Source: Acidobacteriaceae bacterium
Lineage (GTDB): Bacteria; Acidobacteriota; Terriglobia; Terriglobales; Acidobacteriaceae
Length of the DNA stretch: 64,000 bases
Assembly (NCBI GenBank): GCA_030041045.1
Contig: JASHOQ010000140.1
Coordinates: forward strand, 1 to 64,000
Reading direction: 5' to 3'
The first letter of the stretch is position 1, and each line of letters opens with the position of its first letter. Below the pieces are notes generated by a model that made no database searches, had not been told where the DNA came from, and was given only the letters and a program-made list of their open reading frames with translations. This document shows, one piece after another, positions 32,966 to 40,881 of the stretch. The translations under genes were made by a program, and so were the position numbers.

Positions 32966-33255
32966 ATCCCACCCTTTCCACAAAGAACCGGGAAAGGATG
33001 GGGCGACCGGCAGTCCAGCGAGTCAGCGAGCCGGCAAGTCAGCAAGTCAGCGCCCAGGGTGGCTTCCTCCCACCCTTTCCACAAAGAACCGGGAAAGGAT
33101 GGGGCGACCGGCAAGTCAGCGAGCCGGCAAGACAGCGAGCCGGCAAGTCAGCGAGTCGGCAAGTCAGCGAATCAGCAAGTCAGCGATTCAGCGGCGGGGG
33201 TGGTGATCTTTCGCCTTTTCCACAAAAAACGCGGAAAGGATGGGCGACCGCGCCG
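32966..33255. repeat. repeat block: three family A hairpins alternating with octamer arrays
   Basis: Hairpins: CCTTTCC (32973-32979)/GGAAAGG (32991-32997), CCTTTCC (33074-33080)/GGAAAGG (33092-33098), and a third (CCTTTTCC at about 33214/GGAAAGG about 33233), each with a GGGGCGACC or GGGCGACC tail. Octamer arrays run 33019-33050 and about 33112-33192 (CGAGTCAG, CGAGCCGG, CAAGTCAG). There is no gene here; the sigma-factor promoter should lie at its right end. Confidence 0.88.
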
Positions 33256-33309
33256 CCGCAGTTTTGGGACAATTTCATCTGGGAAACAGATTCTTCACGA
33301 CTTTGCTCC

Positions 33310-33999
33310 ATGATTTTACGTCTATGTAAGGTGATGACCTTCGCTTCCGCCAAGACGATCTTTGCCCCGGCCGCAGCCCAATCCGAAGAGGAGCGGGCGC
33401 GGCAGGAGAGCCTTGCTGTTGCCCACGGCCTCAAGCGCCAGGAAGCCGGACTGCTGGAGGAGCTGATCGTGCGCTATCAGCACCGGCTCATGCGCTATCT
33501 GCTTTATTTAACGGGGAATCGCGAACTGGCCGAGGACCTTTTTCAGGAGGTCTGGATGCGGGTGCTGGTGCGGGGCGCGCAGTTCAATGGGCGGGCGCGG
33601 TTTGAGACCTGGTTGTTCACCATCGCGCGCAACCTGGTGATCGATCAGCGGCGCAGGCGCACCATGTGCAGCCTGGACGAGCTGGTTGACGGCGGCAGCG
33701 ACGACGACCGGCCGATGAGCTTTGAAGTTGCCGATGGCGAACCGACGCCGTTCGACCAGGTTGCCAACCTCCAGGACCGGGAACGGATTGCCGCCGCGCT
33801 GTTGGCGATGGACACCCTGCACCGCGAGGTGCTCGTCCTCCGTTTCTATGAAGAGCTTTCGCTCGAAGAGATTGCCAAAGTCACGCACGCGCCTCTTTCC
33901 ACTGTAAAATCAAGGCTTTATCGCGGACTGGCGATGATCAGGCCGCGGCTCAAAGCCCCCGTTTTTGAAGGATTGAATCGCCTGCGGGAGGCGGTGTGA
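33310..33999 (+). CDS. ECF-type RNA polymerase sigma factor
   Basis: 229 aa from the ATG at 33310; ATG 33334 is an alternative. Region 2: YLLYLTGNRELAEDLFQEVW, then FETWLFTIARNLVIDQRRRR. Region 4: LHREVLVLRFYEELSLEEIA and THAPLSTVKSRLYRGLAMIR. The linker is acidic (DELVDGGSDDDRPMSF). It directs RNA polymerase to a dedicated regulon, possibly envelope stress. The stop overlaps the next start in GTGA, so the downstream membrane protein is its likely partner. The frame upstream to 32962 is repeat DNA, not coding. Confidence 0.93.
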   Translation: MILRLCKVMTFASAKTIFAPAAAQSEEERARQESLAVAHGLKRQEAGLLEELIVRYQHRLMRYLLYLTGNRELAEDLFQEVWMRVLVRGAQFNGRARFETWLFTIARNLVIDQRRRRTMCSLDELVDGGSDDDRPMSFEVADGEPTPFDQVANLQDRERIAAALLAMDTLHREVLVLRFYEELSLEEIAKVTHAPLSTVKSRLYRGLAMIRPRLKAPVFEGLNRLREAV

Positions 34000-34382
34000 C
34001 CATGGCCGGCGTGGCCGAGGGCTCAGGTCGAGGTGCGGATCCGGGCGCGGATCAGGACCGTGACCTGGTTTCTGCGCTGGCCGGCAAGCAGGCGGGCCGC
34101 GATCAGGCCGTTGCCTACCGGACGCGCCGCGTGGTGCTGGCCTCGCATGGCGTGATGCAGGACCAGAAAGCCGGGCGCAGGCGCAGCCGGGCACTGGCGC
34201 TGGCCTCGATTTTGCTGGTGATTCTGGCCATGGGGCCGTTCGTCTGGCGCGTCACCGACGACATTCTGGGCGGCGAGCGCTGGACTGACGTAGCCACGCA
34301 GGGCAGCCTATGGATCTGCATCCTCTTTCCGGCGCTGGTGGCCGCCGCGCTGGTGGCCGGATGGCTGCGGCAAAGGCCCTGA
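33996..34382 (+). CDS. membrane protein coupled to the sigma factor, putative anti-sigma
   Basis: 128 aa from a GTG at 33996 that overlaps the sigma-factor stop (GTGA); ATG 34002 is two codons on. The cytoplasmic N-terminal 70 residues are charged (DQDRDLVSALAGKQAGRDQA). Two membrane segments follow (ALALASILLVILAMGPFVWR and SLWICILFPALVAAALVAGW). The layout fits an anti-sigma factor by position, but no zinc-binding HxxxCxxC motif is present. The role is inferred only. Confidence 0.82.
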   Translation: MTMAGVAEGSGRGADPGADQDRDLVSALAGKQAGRDQAVAYRTRRVVLASHGVMQDQKAGRRRSRALALASILLVILAMGPFVWRVTDDILGGERWTDVATQGSLWICILFPALVAAALVAGWLRQRP

Positions 34383-34490
34383 GCTGGCGGCTTTCTGCTT
34401 GAGGCGAATGGAGATCCAGCGGGGCCGCAACTTCTGTTTCGTCTCGCCCGTCCATCTAAAAAGAGATAAGCTTAGGGGAAAGGCACCCTT

Positions 34491-35036
34491 GTGCTGAGGA
34501 TCGTGATGCGCAAGCCCGAATCGATTGCCATGAATAATGAAGAGGAGCGGATGATTCCCGCCTGGTCGATCGTTGCGGCCAGCCTGGCATTTGTGCTCAT
34601 CGAGTACTACTGGTGGGTTTATGCGCCGGCGCATCGCCACCATCCCGCCCCTCCGCTCGGCCTGCGTTTGTATTGCGATCTTTCCTGGGGACTGCTGGCC
34701 GCGCTCTACTTCCTGATGATCGGCTACGTGAGCAAGGACGCACCGCGCCGGGCCATGAGCACGCGCTTCTGGATGATTATCTGCCTGGTGATGCCGGGCG
34801 GCATCGGGGCTGTGTTTTATTTCCTGCTGCGCCAGCCGGAGGTTTCCCGCTGCGCCGCCTGCGGCACGCACGTGCAAAGCGACTTCCACTTCTGCCCGCA
34901 GTGCAACTACCAGCTCACGGCCAACTGCGGCAACTGCTTCCGCACCGTGCGCCCGACGGATCAGTACTGCACGCAGTGCGGGCACGAGCTGGCCACCGAT
35001 CACGCGCCGGCGCGGCTGAGAGTGCTGGGCGAGTGA
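34491..35036 (+). CDS. membrane protein with C-terminal double zinc ribbon
   Basis: 181 aa from a GTG at 34491; ATG 34506 or ATG 34530 may be the real start. Three hydrophobic stretches (IVAASLAFVLIEYYWWVYA, LSWGLLAALYFLMIGYVS, MIICLVMPGGIGAVFYFLL) precede a zinc region with CAAC, CPQC, CGNC and CTQC knuckles, so two rubredoxin-like ribbons on the cytoplasmic side. I recall similar uncharacterised proteins in acidobacteria. No ligand or enzyme function is evident. It follows the sigma operon by 108 nt. Confidence 0.85.
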   Translation: MLRIVMRKPESIAMNNEEERMIPAWSIVAASLAFVLIEYYWWVYAPAHRHHPAPPLGLRLYCDLSWGLLAALYFLMIGYVSKDAPRRAMSTRFWMIICLVMPGGIGAVFYFLLRQPEVSRCAACGTHVQSDFHFCPQCNYQLTANCGNCFRTVRPTDQYCTQCGHELATDHAPARLRVLGE

Positions 35037-35118
35037 AACGCAGCTTTCAGCTCCATGTGTGACGGGATGAGGTTTGCGCCGTCCCGCGCTTGAAAACCTG
35101 AATCCTTGAACCGAAGTC

Positions 35119-35517
35119 ATGACGCTAGAGCAAATAGAGCAGTCGCTGCCAAACGGATTGCATGACGCAACCCTATCTTCGTTCGCCCGCGATCTTGAAA
35201 AAAAGGCATTGGTAATAAGGGTCAGCGTATTGATGGGACTTCCAAACGATCCGCCAGAGTCGCGGGAGCGCTACCGCGATGCGATTATCACCTTCAGCGG
35301 AGTCAAATTGCTTGTTGCCGAGTGCCCCGATGCATCCTCGGCATTTCTTGCACCTGGCGCTGTGACGTTCTATGCAGAACGGAGCAAGCCAGGAACATTT
35401 CCGCCTGAGTTGGAAGAGCGCTTGGCCGACGGCACGGGTTTCTACTCCCTGTATGTGCTCGATTGGGAGTCCAGCATTCATCTAGCGGCAGACGAGGTTG
35501 AGTTCGAGTGGGTATGA
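35119..35517 (+). CDS. hypothetical protein
   Basis: 132 aa (MTLEQIEQSLPNGLHDATLS), soluble and beta-rich. The opening LPNGLHDATL and the spaced aromatic/acidic end (YVLDWESSIHLAADEVEFEW) are seen in uncharacterised proteins; some small immunity-type proteins look similar, but I cannot claim this. Base composition is lower in GC than its neighbours. Monocistronic. Confidence 0.72.
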   Translation: MTLEQIEQSLPNGLHDATLSSFARDLEKKALVIRVSVLMGLPNDPPESRERYRDAIITFSGVKLLVAECPDASSAFLAPGAVTFYAERSKPGTFPPELEERLADGTGFYSLYVLDWESSIHLAADEVEFEWV

Positions 35518-35604
35518 CAGTGAGGCTGCTGGGTGGGCTGCGCGCGCGTCGCACGCCATTGACCCCCGTCCGCCACGGTTCATAGAATTGATCTTCGGTC
35601 CTCC

Positions 35605-36450
35605 ATGCCCATCTCCGCGCTGATTGTCGACGACGAAAAGCTGGCCCGCGACGAGCTCAAGTACCTGCTCGATGCCGTGGGCGACGTGGACGTGGTGGCG
35701 CAGGGGGAGAACGGCATCGAAGCCGTGAACCTGATCGAAGAGCACCATCCGGACCTGGTTTTTCTCGATGTGCAGATGCCCGGGCTCGACGGTTTCGCTG
35801 TCATCCAGCGACTGGTGGAGCGTAACCGGCTGCGCAACGGCGGCAAGGATGCCGAGCCCATGCCGCAGTTTGTCTTCGCCACGGCCTACGACCACTACGC
35901 GGTGCGCGCCTTCGACGTGAACGCGGTCGACTACCTGCTCAAGCCGTTCGATCGCGCACGGGTGGCGGCGGCGGTGGAGCGGGCACGGGCGCGGATCGGC
36001 ACGGGAGCCGCAGGCGCGCAAGAGCAATCGGCGAGCTCCCCGCCCACCAGCTCGCAAATCGACGCGCTGCTCAAGCTGCTCAACCGCACGCAATCCGGCG
36101 AGCGCGGCGCCGCGCCGGCCAAGCTGGTGGTGCAGGCACAGAGCCGGCTCTTGCTGGTGGACCAGGCCGACATTTGCTACGCGGCCATCGACGAAGGCAT
36201 CATCCGCATTGTGACGCGGAGCTTCGAGGGCCATTCGAAATGCCGCACCCTCGAGGAGCTGCAGGAGCTGCTCGATCCGGCGCACTTCTGGCGCGCGCAC
36301 CGCGGCTACGTGGTGAACATCAACCACATCCGCGAAGTGGTGCCGTGGTTCAAGTCGAGCTACCAGCTGCGCATGAACGACAAGCAGCAGACGGAGATTC
36401 CGGTGAGCCGCGCGCAGACCAAACGGTTGCGCGAGCTGTTCAACTTATAA
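35605..36450 (+). CDS. LytTR-type response regulator
   Basis: 281 aa. Receiver domain: acidic pocket IVDDEKLARDEL, phospho-acceptor Asp in LVFLDVQMPGLDG, Lys in YLLKPFDRARV. A linker with a Ser/Pro stretch leads to a LytTR DNA-binding domain (EELQELLDPAHFWRAHRGYV, then VNINHIREVVPWFKSSYQLR). Such regulators control envelope, competence or virulence-type genes by binding direct repeats. No LytS-type sensor kinase is adjacent, so its partner is elsewhere. Confidence 0.95.
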   Translation: MPISALIVDDEKLARDELKYLLDAVGDVDVVAQGENGIEAVNLIEEHHPDLVFLDVQMPGLDGFAVIQRLVERNRLRNGGKDAEPMPQFVFATAYDHYAVRAFDVNAVDYLLKPFDRARVAAAVERARARIGTGAAGAQEQSASSPPTSSQIDALLKLLNRTQSGERGAAPAKLVVQAQSRLLLVDQADICYAAIDEGIIRIVTRSFEGHSKCRTLEELQELLDPAHFWRAHRGYVVNINHIREVVPWFKSSYQLRMNDKQQTEIPVSRAQTKRLRELFNL

Positions 36451-36492
36451 GGCTGCGCGCGAATCCCAGGAAGACATTCCCCCAGGGCCTAC

Positions 36493-36605
36493 AGCGGTTT
36501 CACAGTTGCAGTATCCCGAAGCCGCAGATGCTAAGTGGCTTTTTCACCAGGAAAAAGCCACCTTCCGCAACTGTGAAATATGGCTACATGTACTGTGGAA
36601 CCGCT
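36493..36605. repeat. MITE-like element with nested inverted repeats (family F)
   Basis: Outer arms AGCGGTT (36493-36499)/AACCGCT (36599-36605); inner arms TCACAGTTGC (36500-36509)/GCAACTGTGA (36567-36576); central hairpin GTGGCTTTTTC (36535-36545)/GAAAAAGCCAC (36551-36561). It lies between convergent genes. A related copy is at 48.6 kb. Confidence 0.7.
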
Positions 36606-36651
36606 CTAAAGGCCCCGACGTGGGCACCCAATCAAGTTGATCGTGTGCTTT

Positions 36652-36810
36652 CCCAGGTCCCCAAAGGCGAGGGACCTGGGGCACCCATTTTCGTGATAGG
36701 GATTGCGTGCGATTGAGTGGCCTGAAGGCCACTGCTCCCTCCCGGCGGGCTGAAGCCCGCAACCGCGTTGGGGTGCTGCTTCGGCACGACTGAAGTCGTG
36801 CCCTTTCAAA
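36652..36810. repeat. family A hairpin followed by three family B palindromes
   Basis: CCCAGGTCCC (36652-36661)/GGGACCTGGG (36671-36680), tail GGGGCACCC. Then TGGCCTGAAGGCCA (36718-36731), GCGGGCTGAAGCCCGC (36745-36760) and GGCACGACTGAAGTCGTGCC (36783-36802) with CTTTCAAA. The last differs from its relatives by a compensated G-C to A-T pair. It makes up most of the gap 36451-36856. Confidence 0.82.
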
Positions 36811-36856
36811 GCAGCTCCCTCCTGGTGGACGAGCGGACTGAGCGCTGTACGCTTCA

Positions 36857-39283
36857 CTATTCTTCGCGCAGCAGAATCAGCGGATCGACGGCGAGGGCAC
36901 GGCGCGCGGGAATCCACGCGGCGACGAGCCCGAGCAGGAGCATGGTGGCCACCACGCCGCCGAGCACCAGAGGATCGCGCGACGTGGCCTGGTAAACGAT
37001 AAAGGAAAGCACGCGCGAGGCGAGCACGCCGAGCACCAGTCCCGCGGCAGAACCCGCGCCCAGCAGCGTGAAGGCGCGGCCGAGCGAGGCGCGCAGCACG
37101 TGCTTTCTGCCTGCGCCCAGGGCTACGCGGATGCCCAGCTCGCGCAGGCGCCGGCTGACCACGTACGAGGCCATGCCGAAGATGCCGGTAATGGCCAGCA
37201 TGGCGCCGAGCATACCCAGGACGCCGAGCGCAACGGTGGCCACGCGCGCGGCAAAAAGCGCGGAGGCGAGATCGGCCGGCCAGGGACGGATGGTGAGAGG
37301 GACGCTCGGGTCGATGGAATGCAGCGTGCGCTCGAGCGCGGCGGCCATCTCCTGCGGGTTGCGCTGGGAACGCACCACGATATTGGTGCCGCTTTCGGGC
37401 TGCTGCAGGAAGTTGAAGAAGGAGGCCGGCTGCGGATCTTCGGTGAGGGTCCGGTAGCGGCCGTCTTCCACGACGCCGATGACCTGAGCGCGCTGGCCGC
37501 CCCAGTACTTGAAGTGGCCGCCGATGGCGTTCTGGACGGAGCCAAAGACTTTGACGGCAAAGAGCCGGTTGACCAGGGTGACCCTGGGTGCGTGGCTGTC
37601 GTCGCTGAAGGCGAAATCGCGGCCGGCGAGCAGGCGGGTTCCGGCGGCCTGCATGTAGCCGGGCGAGATGATGTAAAACATGGAGTCGGCCGCGAAGTTG
37701 GTGGGCCGGAAGTCAGTGATGGCGTCGGCCCAAACGTAGGAATCGCCGCCTCCCAGGCTCAGGGGAACGTGCTGGGCATAGCCCACGGAGCTGACGCCGG
37801 GAATGGCAGAGACGGCATCGAGCATCTTGCGCTGCATCTGGGGCACGCGATCGCCGGAGTAGCCGGCCATATGCAGATCGCTGCTGGCCACCATCACGTT
37901 GTTGGGATCGAAGCCGAAGTTCGAATGCATCGAGCGGACGAGGCCGCGCACCGCCACCAGAGACGCGGTGACGAGCACGGCGCAGATGGCGATCTGCACG
38001 GCGAGCAGGGCCTCGCGCAGGGTGAAGCGCTTCATGCCGGAGGTCGAGCTGACGCCGGAGCGGATCATCTGCCAGGGATCGGCGCGCAGCACCTGGCGCA
38101 GCGGGACCAGGCCAAAGAGCAGGCCGCTCAAAAGCGCAAGAACGAGCGCCACAACGTAAGTGCGCGCATCCGGATTGACGGGCACGTTGATGGGAATGTC
38201 TGGAATGGGCTGCCAGGCGCTGAGCAGATGGAGAATGGCCACGCCGCCGGCAACGCCGAGAGCCCCGCCGGCAAGCGAGACAAGGATCGACTCAGTGAGC
38301 ATCTGGCGCAGGATGCGGCCGCGGCGTGAGCCGAGGGCGAGGCGCAGAGCCACTTCTTTGGCGCGGTCAGAGGCGCGCGCGGCAAACAGGCTGCCGAGAT
38401 TGGCGCAGGCCGCGAGCAGGATGAGGCCGGCGAGCAGCATGAGGCCACCCATGAAGGCCCGTGCCGGTCCGCCGAGCATATCGCCCACCAGCCCCGGACG
38501 TGCGAGCGTGAATTTGAGGCCGTCGTCGTCAGAAGGATAGGTCTTGGCCAGCCAGGCGGCGAGGGCATTCAGATCGGCGGTGGCCGCAGCCGGCGTGACG
38601 CCCGGCCGGAGGTGGCCCAGCACCCAAGAGGAGTGACTGCCGCGCCATTGCAGGTTGTTCGCGCCCTCCATCATCGGCTCATCGACCAGGGGAATCCACA
38701 TGGCCGGCGCGAAGAAGAGCTCGGTGCCGCGGAAATCCCTGGGCGCCACGCCGATGATGGTGAAGGGGTGCTTGTTGATCTCCACCATGCGGCCCACCAC
38801 CCCGCGGTCGCTTTGGAAATGGCTGCTCCAGTAGTCGTAGCTGAGGACCACGTAAGGCGCGCTGTCGTAACCCTTCTCGTCGGAGGCGTGATAGAAGCGG
38901 CCGAGGAAGGGCTGGATTTGGAGTGCGTCAAAATAATTGCCGCTGGCCATGAATGGCCAGGCGGTGGAGGGGTTGTTGCCGGTATCGATGCCCGCGGGTC
39001 CGATGATGTCGAAGGAGAACACGTTGGCGAAGGTGTGGTTGCGGTCGCGCACGTCGAGGTAGTCGAGATAGGACTGCGAGGGGAACTGGAAGCGCTGCAC
39101 CATGTAAAGACTTTCGGCATGGGGCACGTTCACGGGCCTGAGCACCAGCGCATTGAGCACGCTGAAGACCACGGCGTTGGCGCCGATGCCGAGCGCCAGG
39201 GTGACGATGGCGGTGAGGGCAAAGCCCGGAGACTTCTTCAACTGCCGGAGGGCGAATTTCACGTCGCGGAGCATGCCTTGCAT
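36857..39283 (-). CDS. ADOP-family ABC transporter permease (FtsX/MacB-like)
   Basis: 808 aa from the ATG at 39283. MLRDVKFALRQLKKSPGFAL opens the first helix (TAIVTLALGIGANAVVFSVL), the signature of acidobacterial duplicated orphan permeases. Two MacB periplasmic-core domains alternate with FtsX-type three-helix blocks (ASDRAKEVALRLALGSRRGR and RRLRELGIRVALGAGRKHVL), and it ends LAVDPLILLREE. No ATPase gene is adjacent, as is usual for this group. It is thought to drive mechanotransmission or export of envelope compounds. Monocistronic. Confidence 0.94.
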   Translation of the reverse strand: MQGMLRDVKFALRQLKKSPGFALTAIVTLALGIGANAVVFSVLNALVLRPVNVPHAESLYMVQRFQFPSQSYLDYLDVRDRNHTFANVFSFDIIGPAGIDTGNNPSTAWPFMASGNYFDALQIQPFLGRFYHASDEKGYDSAPYVVLSYDYWSSHFQSDRGVVGRMVEINKHPFTIIGVAPRDFRGTELFFAPAMWIPLVDEPMMEGANNLQWRGSHSSWVLGHLRPGVTPAAATADLNALAAWLAKTYPSDDDGLKFTLARPGLVGDMLGGPARAFMGGLMLLAGLILLAACANLGSLFAARASDRAKEVALRLALGSRRGRILRQMLTESILVSLAGGALGVAGGVAILHLLSAWQPIPDIPINVPVNPDARTYVVALVLALLSGLLFGLVPLRQVLRADPWQMIRSGVSSTSGMKRFTLREALLAVQIAICAVLVTASLVAVRGLVRSMHSNFGFDPNNVMVASSDLHMAGYSGDRVPQMQRKMLDAVSAIPGVSSVGYAQHVPLSLGGGDSYVWADAITDFRPTNFAADSMFYIISPGYMQAAGTRLLAGRDFAFSDDSHAPRVTLVNRLFAVKVFGSVQNAIGGHFKYWGGQRAQVIGVVEDGRYRTLTEDPQPASFFNFLQQPESGTNIVVRSQRNPQEMAAALERTLHSIDPSVPLTIRPWPADLASALFAARVATVALGVLGMLGAMLAITGIFGMASYVVSRRLRELGIRVALGAGRKHVLRASLGRAFTLLGAGSAAGLVLGVLASRVLSFIVYQATSRDPLVLGGVVATMLLLGLVAAWIPARRALAVDPLILLREE

Positions 39284-39470
39284 TACGGGAGTCCTCGCCG
39301 GCTGGTTCCGCACGCGGCGGGCCAAATTTTCGTTTTGCAAAGAAAGGGCTTGAGTGGGGGCGTGTCCGCGCAAGGTGTCCGCAATCACCGCGCTCTGTCC
39401 GGATTTGAACACGGACGCGTGCCCGAGGGGCGAAGAAGCCCGCCGCAGTCATGCTGGGCAGGCTTTCTCC

Positions 39471-40820
39471 TCAGGGCGTAAACAGACTGAGGGGAATGGC
39501 GTTGCCCATGGCGCGGTAGCCGGCGGGCGAAGGATGCAAGTGATCGCCGCAGTCGAAGGCCGGGAGCAGATGGTCAGGGTGGGCAGGGTCGCGGACAACC
39601 GCGTCGAAGTCGACGACAGCGTCGAAATGACCCGGTGCGCGAATCCACGCGTTCACGGCTTCGCGGTCGACCTCCTCGGCTGGACCCGGGTGGTAGTAAT
39701 CGGAGCCCACATAGGGCGTGATAGTGGCGCCGTAGACGCGCAGGCTTTGGGCATGGGCGCGCAGAATCATCTGCTGGTACGCGGCCAGAATGCGCGCGAC
39801 CAGTGCAGCGTGATCGGCGGGCGTGGCCACGCCGTTGGGGAGATCTTCGCCGCGCGCCAGCTTGCCCAGGTCGTTCACGCCCTCAAAGACAATGAGCCAG
39901 CGGACGCCGGCCTGCGCGAGCACGTCGCGGTCAAAGCGCGCGAGCGCGTTGGGGCCGAGGCCGTCAGTGAGGAGATGATTGCCGCCGATGCCCTGGTTGG
40001 AGACGCCAATAAGATGCGTGGCCGGCGCCGCGGAAAGGCGCGCGGCCAGCACGTCGGTCCAGCGGTCGTTGCCGTTGGTGGTCGAGCCGTGGCCGTCGGT
40101 GATGGAGTCGCCGAGGGCGGCGACGGAGGCTGCGCCCGCAGGCGCGAGCACGTCGACGCCCGCGAGCTGGTACCAGTGATCGATTTTTTTGGCCGCAGGC
40201 TGATCGGGCCGCCCTGGCCAATCCGGCCCTGAAAAGCCAGGAGCGGAGACGAGATCGCCGTGCAGGTAGTAGGACGTGGCGCGCGAGCCGGGATGGCCGG
40301 TCTCGACCGCGGGGGGGGCGTCGAGATGAAAGGAGACGGCGAGATCGGAGAGCGGGGCGAGGACGATTGCAACCGGATCGGAGACGAACTCAGCGCCGGG
40401 CGGGATGGTGACCTCATTTTGGCCGGCGAATGTGAGGGCCATGTCTGTGGCGGGATCGATGGCCGGCGATGCGGGCGAGAACGGGCGCGCAACGTGCACG
40501 GAAGTGAAGTGAAGAGCGTTCGTGCCAAAAGCGTTCGAGAGATGCACGCGCAGCGCCGAGCCGCCCACGGAGAGATGGACAATCTGGCGGAGGGTTGCGT
40601 CGCGCAGGTCGTCCGGCGGCAAGGCGTTCGCCGGCTCGGGAATCTGCTGCGATGCGGCCCAGCTGACGACCCAGGTTGCAGGAGCGGCCGATGCGGGCGC
40701 TGACGGTGCGGACCTTGACGGCGAGGACGTTGACGGCGCAGATTGCGCCGCGACTAGGCCGGGAGCGAAGGCGAACGCCAGAGCGATGAGAAAATATCTG
40801 CGGGAGTAGACTGCCATCAT
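39471..40820 (-). CDS. secreted SGNH/GDSL hydrolase
   Basis: 449 aa with a signal peptide (RRYFLIALAFAFAPGLVAAQ) and a Ser/Pro/Ala linker. A beta-sandwich domain (ATWVVSWAASQQIPEPANAL ...) precedes the catalytic one. Block I is VAALGDSITDGHGSTTNGND, block II Gly in NQGIGGNHLL, block III IVFEGVNDLGKLARGEDLP (GxND) and block V DCGDHLHPSPAGYRAMG (DxxH). It is probably a carbohydrate or polysaccharide esterase in the periplasm or outside the cell. Divergent from a CE15-like esterase with a 61-bp shared gap, which suggests joint control. Confidence 0.94.
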   Translation of the reverse strand: MMAVYSRRYFLIALAFAFAPGLVAAQSAPSTSSPSRSAPSAPASAAPATWVVSWAASQQIPEPANALPPDDLRDATLRQIVHLSVGGSALRVHLSNAFGTNALHFTSVHVARPFSPASPAIDPATDMALTFAGQNEVTIPPGAEFVSDPVAIVLAPLSDLAVSFHLDAPPAVETGHPGSRATSYYLHGDLVSAPGFSGPDWPGRPDQPAAKKIDHWYQLAGVDVLAPAGAASVAALGDSITDGHGSTTNGNDRWTDVLAARLSAAPATHLIGVSNQGIGGNHLLTDGLGPNALARFDRDVLAQAGVRWLIVFEGVNDLGKLARGEDLPNGVATPADHAALVARILAAYQQMILRAHAQSLRVYGATITPYVGSDYYHPGPAEEVDREAVNAWIRAPGHFDAVVDFDAVVRDPAHPDHLLPAFDCGDHLHPSPAGYRAMGNAIPLSLFTP

Positions 40821-40881
40821 TTACCATCTTCCCCAAGTAAATCGGTTTTGGCGTGCAGCCAGCATACACCTGGAGGGCCCA

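Noticed and set aside
33019-33192. Possible CRISPR array
   Set aside because: Units are 8 bp without spacers, and no cas gene is in the window.
32962-33309. N-terminal extension of the sigma-factor frame
   Set aside because: It is made of repeat DNA (family A and octamers); the sigma domain begins after 33310.
37100-38329. Plus-strand frame of 409 codons
   Set aside because: Antisense of the ADOP permease; composition is that of an artefact (Gly/Ala/His/Asp).
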